Assembly (NCBI GenBank): GCA_014871385.1
Contig: CM026423.1
Coordinates: 16,419,690 to 16,483,689 of the forward strand
DNA from: Ceratodon purpureus
Lineage: Eukaryota; Streptophyta; Bryopsida; Pseudoditrichales; Ditrichaceae
Direction of reading: 5' to 3'
DNA: 64,000 nt
Made by a program: the position numbers and the translations under genes. Position 1 is the first letter of the stretch, and every line of letters starts with the position of its first letter. The notes under the pieces were generated by a model. It was not told where the DNA came from, searched no databases, and saw only the letters and a list, made by a program, of their open reading frames with translations. Positions 55,493 through 64,000 of this stretch are shown piece after piece.

Positions 55493-58400
55493 GAGGAAGT
55501 GTTCATTGCATGTCCTACGTGTTAGTTTGGTTGTTTTCCAACTATGCTCTGTCTTCAAGCATTATTACAGCAGTTGAATTTAGGCATTACTCTAAATTTT
55601 TGTGTACAAGTGCTTGTGTTTGTGCATATACATAAATGTTTCTTCATAGCTTGATCTCCATCAAGCCTTCGATTAAAATAGAGCTCATATTCTTTGTATC
55701 CATTTTTCCTCCCCTAATTCTTCCATTACTGCATTACCGAGCATTTGGATTTATCGTTTTCTGAACTTTTAAATGGTTTTTGTAGTTGCTATTTGTAGGA
55801 TGGATGCCCTTGTTCGTGACACTGAATCATTGATAGCACTACTATATCCTGGATTATAAAATGTTTTACTCAGCAAGGATGCAGTGCACTTCAGCATTTT
55901 AGATTTTGCACTTAATGTAATCAACCCTTTCAACCGGGTTTTAGCATAAAATTCTAGGCTGGTTGTTACCACGAGTCTACAATCACTCCGGCTTTGTTCG
56001 TAGATTCTCAGAGCTTTCGTACCAAAACCCTTGAACCCCCAAATGCCTGAACCTATGACCACGGATGCTATGGATGCTTCAACCGTATGGATGCTACTGT
56101 CAATAACGAAAAATATAGATTTTTAATCTTCCCTACATGAATCCGCATGTTGTCTACAAATAATAATTTTCAGAATTACTGGTTTTAATATGTAATTTGT
56201 GTAAAATTTCAAATCAAAACAACTAATGAGAATTCATATCAAATATAGTTTATACTTAAAAATTATGAAATATTTACTATAAACGTATATAAAAATCAAG
56301 AACCTTCTCTTACAATTATTGTGATTACAAAGTATGTTTTAATTCAAAGATATGATGAAAAACCTAAAATTGTGGAAAATCAAGGAGCCACAATAATACC
56401 CTTTCAACATATACCAACTATAAATCACTCAATTATAGTACTTTTTCAATATTTTAAATTTTACTAAAAATAGTATTTGTTGAATTAGAATTCATTAGTT
56501 TATCTCAAATGCAATAAAAATCATCATAGGAATCAAAATTTTAAGAATACAACATAAATGTTTTGAACTTAAAAAAGATATTTATTTTCATGTAATTACT
56601 ATTTAAAGATTTCATTATTGAATATTCATAAATTCCTTATAATTTTATAACATTGAGAAAAATTGGATAAAAAAGGTTATTTAGATGAGAGTTACTAAGC
56701 TTGAAACAATGAGATCAACCAATTTTTGGTCATTTAAGTGTTTAGAGGTTTAAGAAGACTCAAATCGTCCCTTGTGATTGGCCTAGAGATTGAAATTGGC
56801 CCCAACTTCTTTGAACATAGGACTCGCGGCTATTTGAGGGTTAGAATTTTTAAATTTAAAACTGCATGGTTTGACTTGGTTCAAGTTAGCTAAATTAAGT
56901 GCATCCAAAATGAAGGGTGAATTCTTGCCTTCAAGGCCTATATCAAATTTTAATAAAAAAATATTTTTAAATAAAATATGATATTTTTAACAAAGAAGAT
57001 TTGTTAGATTACAGTATGCTGAAACAACTTAGTGTTTTTATTGGTGTGGTTCTCCTCTAATCTAATATGTAAATCACTACAATGTATATAATATCTTTGA
57101 AATTTTGGCTTCAAACTTCCATTCCATAATCAATACATTATTGGTTTATATCATCTTCATTGATGTACATTAATTTTTTCATTCACCTCTCATCATATGT
57201 AATACATTTTATTCATCCATTTTATTATTTTGCCCTAAACAATGTTGAGTAACTAACTATGTTTCAAAAAGAGTCCTTAGTTATTTTAAAAGGTCCTTTA
57301 TCTTTATCTTCGTTTCATTAATGGTTCTCATTTAGAAGGCCTTCATCTTCATCATTTCTTGTGGTTTTTAGCAATCTATATGAATATTGCAAAAAATGTA
57401 AAATGATGATTTAAAATTACATAAAAATATACCTTAAATACTTTTGTAAATATACCACAAGTGTTTGACTCCAAGATTTTGTTTTAACTTATATAAGTAA
57501 TTAGTGCTAATAAGTATTTAGAAAGAATCAAATAGAATTTTTAAGCTGAAACAATTACATACTAATTTTATTTTTATTTTATAAAAAATACCAAGTAACA
57601 AAACATATTAATAAAATGTTTACAAAATTCTAACTTTCAAATGAAATATGAATTGCAAACCATATCCAACACCTTCTATTCTAGCGAAGACAATATCTAG
57701 ATTGTAGTCTAATTGTTTTTGTAATGGTCCACAAGCTCTCTATTGTTTAACTCAAATTTGTTTTGGTTTTTGTTACCTTTTTCCTATTACAACTTCTTTG
57801 ATTTTATGTTGAATCTGCATTTTGCAACTTTGCTTTGGATTCCTATAGAATCAAAATTAGTACATAAAGATGTACTCTATGTCACAAGACTAGCTTTATT
57901 AGATTAGTGAGCGCTGGTCTATGCAAAACTAAAGTAGCCTAGCCAGTTGCAAAATGGAATTAATTGTCAAATTTGCTATTAGAAATTATTATTTAAATTG
58001 CTCAAAATGTCATTTTTATTGGATTTAGGATTTAAGAATAGTAGGGTTTAAGTTTTAGAAAATTAGAAGAGTATTCCTATGAATAACAACATATCTAAAA
58101 TCTTTTTTAGATTGGACCCACCCATTCTATCATTTTCGAGGACCGCTGTTGCTTGTAAGATATAAGGTTGACCTTACTTAACCAAAGTTTCAACTTTATC
58201 AAGTTTGACTTTTAGGTCGACTTTCATCCCAATATGTGTGGGTGGCAACTTAGGGTTTCCGAAATGGTGTAGCACTTGGCAACCAAACACTTCATGCATA
58301 GATGAAGTTTAGATTCTAGGAACTTCATGTGTCCATTGTATTTAGATGCGGATTTGAAAATGAAGAGTGTCATACATGTTTGGAGAGCGTGATACATGTT

Positions 58401-61400
58401 TGGAGAGCATGATACATGTTTGGAAGCGTGATACATGTTTGAAAATGAAGAGCGTAATACATAGTATTCTGGATGGCGTTGTTCAAAACCTAATACTTAG
58501 TAATGCCATGGTGCATATCAACTTCTGCACGAGAAAGTACGATTTAAGCTCGAAGGGCCTACATGGTGGGCATCGATTGCAGAATTTCGGAATGAGGCGC
58601 AATACTATGATTAGACATTTCAAACTGCATCCGCTTATTGCGCATGCATACAAAGTTGAAGTGGAGAATGCCTTCCAAATTTTGGAAAGCATTTGGAAGC
58701 TCCTATAGGTGGATTGATTACTTTAGTATAAAAGTAGAAACTCATGGGGTCAAAGGTGATGACCTGGGTTGGCAAAAAAATCATGCAACATGGATCCGAA
58801 TGCGTGTGATTTATGCACCAACAATTGTATTTACCCTTTATTTTTTATGTGTGTAATCCGATTGGTGCGATCACTTTTGTACATGGAGACACAATTGAAG
58901 AGATACATTGATTGTGAGTTTTCGTTATTGACTAATGTGTGTTGATTTTTAGGGCTTGACTTTTAAGGTTGATATTTTTCTAAAAACATGGTGGAGCTTG
59001 TTGATGTGATTCTGGAATGGTATTATGATACTTGATAAATAGAATTTCAACGAATAAGAAATGCATGGATGAAGTTTGCATTTTTTTGAAATTTCACCCA
59101 TCCAATGCACATGCATATAATGACAGAACGGAGTATTTTTAAGGTTTTCAAAAAATATTTTCAAGCATTTACAAAGTGAATTAGTTACATTTGTCTAAAA
59201 ACTGAAATTTATTAGGGTCAAATTTAATGAATCACATTGATAGAATAATAAATATGGTCCTCTATTACATGGTTTAAAATGAATGAATACTACTAAAATT
59301 TAAGTCTAAGTTAAATTAATTGTCATTGGGCTTCTTAGCAACTACATAATGTGCTGAGAAGTTCCGTGTAGATGAAAAAAATGACGAGCTACCTTTACCT
59401 ATTTTTCTCACGTGTAAGAAAATGATAGACCTTTGTCTGCCTTTCATAACATAGTAGGCTCAAGACCATCTCTAATTCTGAGGTGCCTTGGAAAGAACCA
59501 GCTTGCATTTCTCAAAAAGTCGGTTATGAAATGGTGTTGTTTAGATTCATCTTGTTGTTATCCACCATACTTAAAGTTTTGGTGTAGTTGTTTTTGCCTT
59601 TGACGTTTTATTTCTTTTCAAAATGCATTGTAATCTTGTAGTTTCCTCTTCATATTTTTGCCACTTGACCTAAAAGCTCTGTAAGAGCCCTCTCCATAAG
59701 TATAGTAGTTTGGCATCTGTACAAAGTCCTGTTTCAAAAATATTGAAATGAATCTCAAAACTTACTAACATGGGTTCTATAGACATACCTAGCACCTCAA
59801 ATTGTCCATGTAGCCTAGTTTTAGTCCTAGGTACCCTCAAAACTCTTTTAGTCATACATAACTCTCGACCCTCGGCAACAATAGATGTACAAACTATGAC
59901 TTCACTCTACTTTCTAGAAACTGTTTTGTTGTCTTAGTTGAAAAAATCCCTTCCCAATATTCCAATAATTTTTTGAGTTGATCACATATGATTATCATGA
60001 TTTGACTAAGTTTGTGGCATATCATCCAATGATTGTTTTTTGAAGACAAAGTGAGCTTCATGAACCAATTCTATATATACTTTCATTTTTTCAAGCCCTA
60101 AGTAAAGTTGGCTTAAAATTACCAGTCCTAAAACTTTTATGCATATACATTTCATATACTTGATGTTGTGTAAAGTGTTGATTTAATATACCATTTTCAA
60201 GCATCTAGTTAGCACTAAAACAAAATACATTAAGTATATTTTTATTTACTTCATAATCTATAACTTTACAATAAAAAGTTTTTAGAACATTATGTTAATT
60301 TCCAGTCATGCTTGAAAAATATCAATTTACGTAATAATCAATTTTAAGCTCTGCCATCATAATTTTCCATTTCATTCTATAAATTAGAACTCTATATTTC
60401 CTCACCTTCAAATCATACAATAGTGTTGCTAGAGCATTGTCTGATAAGTTAACATGATTTGTGGAGATGATGTAGTCATTTTTAGTAAGTCTTAAATCCA
60501 AGCCATGCAATTTTTGCAAACACTTTATAACACAATTTTTGAAGTCAAGCCAAGATATGGCAATGTCTCTAGCATATAGCTTGACCACGACGAGGTCTAA
60601 CAAATACAATACTCCTAAATTTTGAATATCACCACTACTTTAAATTAAAATTAAATTTACTTATAAAATTACAAACTCCCCAAATCATTTGTAAGCATCC
60701 ATCATATTATAATTACATATTATGAGTTTCAAAAATTATCATATATCACAAGTTCTAAAGTAACACTATCATTTTTTGTACACACACTGATGCCCTCTTT
60801 GCACCGGGAGTTTGGTAACCATGCCCAAATGTACGGTAACATTGTGCATCACCAAATACCGGTATTTGTTCACATTGGAACATTAGTGAGCGAGTTATTT
60901 TGGTTTGGACATGTACCAAACTCAGGTGGTATAGAAGTCGGCTTCCAGACCAACATGGACATAGGTCACTCTAGTAACTATGATGCCAAGTTAATTGTAA
61001 TTTTAATGGTTGCCTTCTGGAGCCTCTCCAAACCTCTACATGAAACTGCTTTCTTTTACTATTCTCAGAGTTGTGCAACTTTCTAGAACAATTTCCCACC
61101 ATTGTCTTCCCATCCCACTACCATCGTCAAAAACTCGTCACAATTTGAGTGCCACGTAGGAAGCTGACTAGCTTCAGTAATTATCTACCTTGTCTAGTAA
61201 AAATGCCATCGTACAAACCACCGCTCTACCTTCGAGGATACCAACTTCCCACCTCCAGGTGCAAAGGGGGCATGATTCACCGAAGAACAAAAGACACAAT
61301 TCACATCACCCACATGGAAAGGAGGAACATTTAGAAGATCCCATGGAATACCCAAGAAGGCATATCCATGAAGGCAGGAACCACTCCAGCAACCCCCCCT

Positions 61401-61560
61401 CCAGCAACCCCAGCAGAAACGATAAGCTCACGGCAGAAAAGCAAGCGCCCAGCTTCCCCACCCTGTCCACTTCCACTTCCTACCCTTGCCACGGTGGCAC
61501 CCACCCCCCCAGTTCCCGTCCCACCGAATTCTTACATGGCAAGTAAATCCACTCGCTGAC
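55493..61560. other. Coatomer 3' UTR and AT-rich intergenic DNA
   Basis: No gene recognised in about 6 kb. Frames at 58367-58708 and 60790-61086 resemble nothing with confidence. A 20-bp tandem repeat lies at 58364-58462. From about 61140 the sequence becomes C-rich and purine-poor toward the next promoter. Confidence 0.5.
58364..58462. repeat. 20-bp tandem repeat, 4-5 copies
   Basis: Variants of agcgtgatacatgtttggag follow one another. The last unit is extended by aaaatgaag and then partly repeated (agcgtaatacat). Confidence 0.85.
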
Positions 61561-62240
61561 ATCTACTCTAACGCATCATCCCCCCCTCTGCGGGCCCCAC
61601 CCCAACTCCCAAACCCCCCTAAGAGACAACGCCCCCGCAACCCTAACGTACACGCCTCACCCACACGCAGATGCCCCCCAACCCCACCCCACATCTACCC
61701 ACATCCTACATCCCAAATCCCCCAAATCTACCAAAATCACTCGCACCTCATAAAACGCGTCACTGCACTAAAAACCAACAGTTAGTGGTGGAATGTAGAT
61801 TTTGGAATGTGGGATGTTCGAATGGGGAGATGTGGTGGGTGTGGGGGAGGGTGACGGTTTTTAGGGGGAGGGAGGGGGAGGGAATGGGAGGGGAGGGGAG
61901 AGGGAGCCCTAGGTTTGGCAGGGGAGGGGGATGGTGGGGAAGGGACTTGGGGAGCGACGTTAGGGTTGTGGACTCTTTTTTCCTTGCGTCCCGAGGATGG
62001 CCGAGCCGCTGCTGCTGCCGCCACTGCCGTGAGAAGCCATGAGTTCCAGGGTCGGGTGCCTGGTGTTGTAGTGCGGTGCGGGAGGACGGGGAGGTGCTGT
62101 TGAATTGAATTGAGGAGGTGTTTGTTTGGTTGGTTGTGGTGGTGGGAGGAGTGTGATTTTGGGAGAGATTTTGGGGAGATTTTGGCGAGGGATCAGGTTG
62201 AGGGATCCCGCGGGGGGGCGGCAGGCGACGGGGGCCAGGG
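61561..62240 (+). promoter_or_regulatory. GC-rich promoter/5' UTR region of the LARP1-like gene
   Basis: C-rich DNA (61580-61700) gives way to G-rich runs (61840-61960, gggaggg repeats) just upstream of the coding start, typical of a long leader in a GC island. No clear TATA box was found. Open frames here come from simple sequence. Confidence 0.4.
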
Positions 62241-63950
62241 ATGGCGGTGGTGTCGGACACGGCCCCTGCGCCCTCTGCCGCCGCTGCGGGAGCGGCGCAG
62301 CCGAATGCTGCGTCGACGACGACGATGAGTGGGAGTGGGAGTGGGGGGAATGCGGGGAATGCTGGGAAGGGGGCGACGACAACGAGCAGTCCCCCGGGGG
62401 GAGGTGTGAAGGGGGCGTGGTCGCAGGTGGTGCGGGGGGAGGCACCGGCTGTGGAGGCGAGAGAGCCGAGTGGGAGAACCGACGCACCTGTTGTGGGAGG
62501 GGAAGGGGGGCATCAGGAGAAGAAGGTGAATTCGGAGAAGGCGGGGGGTGGAATTGGTGGAGAATCGGCGTCGAGCTCGAAAGGTCTGGTGGAGGAACCT
62601 GTGCCTTCGAGAATTGAGAAATCGTCTGAAGGAGAGCAGCAGCCAGAGGCAGAGAGTGCGAAAGGCGAGTTAGGGCAAAATTCCGGCACTGCTGCGGCCG
62701 CACCGGGTGGTGGTGCGGCTGCCGCGGGAGATCAAGCTGTGATGAAACCTGCTAAGCCTGCGTGGAAGAATGCCAGTAGCACTCTTGGTAAAACCCCTGC
62801 AACAGGACCTGTGATGGGTGCTGTGACCTGGCCGACGTTAGGTGATGCACGGCACTCTAAGACGGTGCCGTCCGAGCAACCCCTTAAAAACACCACTTCA
62901 GGAGCTCCCTCTGTCAATTCAACCTCTCAACAGGTTTGCACATGGGCTATGACTGAAAATCCATACTTGGTCTTTGAAAGCTCAAGTTAGTCAAGTCTTT
63001 GAAACGGGTGCTCATGTGTGGGCGTTTCTCGGCACCATTCTAGTGAGGAGTGTTCGACGTGGATGTTTTTCCTGCGTCGTTCACTTGGTGCAGTGGTCCT
63101 GTAGGTTGCTTTACTTTCCGGGCAGTTCTCGTCCGTTGTCTTGCAACAATGGCACAGTAGTGAGTAGGGTTTTAGGAAACTGAACCCTACTCTGTTTTGG
63201 GAATTGAAGGCGATGAAGTTAGGTAGTTCGTTGACTCGCAAGGCTGATCATGTATTTGAGTTCTCTCGTGGTTTCATGGTTCTACAACCGCGTGACAACT
63301 TCCGTGATTCTCATTTGCAATATTGATATTTTGAGATAGGGTTTAGCGTAAATATCTGTATCATTTGCCGTTTGGTCTTAATCGTAGTGACGTTTTGAGT
63401 GTTAGGTTTCTGGTTGAGTTACATTTTGGATATGCCATGTTTGCAGACAATTTCGTCGGGACGAAGGGGACCGAATACCAGCAATGTGGATCAATCGAAT
63501 ACCCAAGGCATCAAGCCGAAAGGAAACCGTAAAGTGCATCATGCTGAACACTCTTCACAGAAGACCGGTTCGGCCACTTCTACTTCGTCTGTGGATGTTG
63601 CGCCGTCAGAAGAGGGCCCTGGCAGTGCCATGCCTACCGCCGAGCCATCAGCTCTAGCAAGTGGGAGTGATACTGGCGCAAAGCATATGCCAGGAAATGG
63701 TGGTAATGAAAGAAATCGGGGTCATTATTGGAGGGGCCAGGACAATGTTGGTTTTGGTCCTGGTGCACGACGTAATGGGAGGGATCAGGTTCGGTCAAGC
63801 AACCACGGATGGAACCAGCGAGGATTTCGAATGAACAATGGTCCTGTTGCTGTACGAACAGGTGGCAACAGGAATTATTCCAACAGAAACATGTATAACA
63901 ACAACAATATGACGGAGTTTGGAAACACCGCAGGTTTGATACGTGTTCCA
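62241..63950 (+). CDS. LARP1: La-related protein 1-like (5' part only)
   Basis: RNA-binding protein of the LARP1 family, which in plants and animals binds mRNA 5' ends and poly(A) and controls translation and decay. Exon 62241-62933 (231 codons) is Ala/Gly/Ser-rich and contains the plant LARP1 signature KPAWKNASSTLGKTP...PVMGAVTWPTLGDA (about residues 170-205). The second exon starts at 63447 (phase 0) and is Asn/Arg/Gly-rich (RGHYWRGQDN, NRNYSNRNMYNNNN). Its donor is either 63934 or, more likely from the site gtgagg, 63951. The La module and C-terminal repeats would lie beyond the window. The ATG in ccagggatggcgg is in good context. Confidence 0.75.
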
Positions 63951-64000
63951 GTGAGGTTGTGATTTTGGTTTAAAGGCACCTGCAGGGCCTCGTTGAAGTG

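Noticed and set aside
58480-58860. Possible Harbinger-like remnant (VENAFQIL...)
   Set aside because: Only a few residues recall the family; no catalytic motif or terminal repeats.
61486-62703. Several Pro- or Gly-rich frames on both strands
   Set aside because: They arise from C-rich and G-rich simple sequence around the LARP1 promoter; only the frame from 62241 has conserved motifs.
1-64000. CRISPR arrays, rRNA, tRNA genes, bacterial operons
   Set aside because: None seen; the sequence is eukaryotic nuclear DNA with spliceosomal introns.

Overview
The window looks like nuclear DNA of a land plant that makes flagellated sperm, most likely a bryophyte, although a lycophyte or fern is not excluded. 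The reasons are a spliced axonemal dynein heavy chain (absent from flowering plants and conifers), a plant-type LARP1 gene with a Trp-rich N-terminal motif, a plant-type telo-box promoter, AT-rich GT-AG introns and Ty3/gypsy retrotransposon biology. The species was not identified.

Layout. (1) About 2.8-27.3 kb, plus strand: 28 exons of an inner-arm, DNAH6-type dynein heavy chain, from just before AAA1 to the C-terminus (2745 codons). The exons are in frame throughout, including one GC-AG intron. The tail and linker exons must lie upstream of the window. The introns carry two small inverted-repeat elements. (2) 27.3-37.6 kb: a repeat-rich intergenic tract with a Tourist-like MITE, pogo-like elements (one split by a TTAA-flanked piggyBac-like insertion), a 135-bp minisatellite, an old interspersed repeat that also occurs at the left edge of the window, a decayed leucine-rich-repeat gene and a small glycine-rich ORF. 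(3) 37.6-49.8 kb, minus strand: a decayed transposase-like gene whose intron has been split by a 9.2-kb Ty3/gypsy element. That element has 673-bp LTRs differing at one base, a 5-bp target duplication, gag, pol, integrase and a long extra 3' ORF. Its pol region is damaged although its LTRs are almost identical. (4) 50-51.2 kb: a second pogo-like MITE inside a minisatellite related to the one at 31.5 kb. (5) 51.4-55.5 kb, plus strand: promoter and complete gene for coatomer subunit beta (4 coding exons, 953 aa). (6) 55.5-61.8 kb: AT-rich intergenic DNA with a 20-bp tandem repeat. (7) 62.2 kb to the right edge, plus strand: first two exons of a LARP1-like gene that runs out of the window.

The three host genes have unrelated roles: sperm flagellar motility, Golgi-ER vesicle coats, and mRNA 5'-TOP/La-related RNA binding. 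No operon-like logic is expected. The unusual content lies in the nested mobile elements. Exon joins and family assignments were made by reading and from recalled family features; no database search was run.
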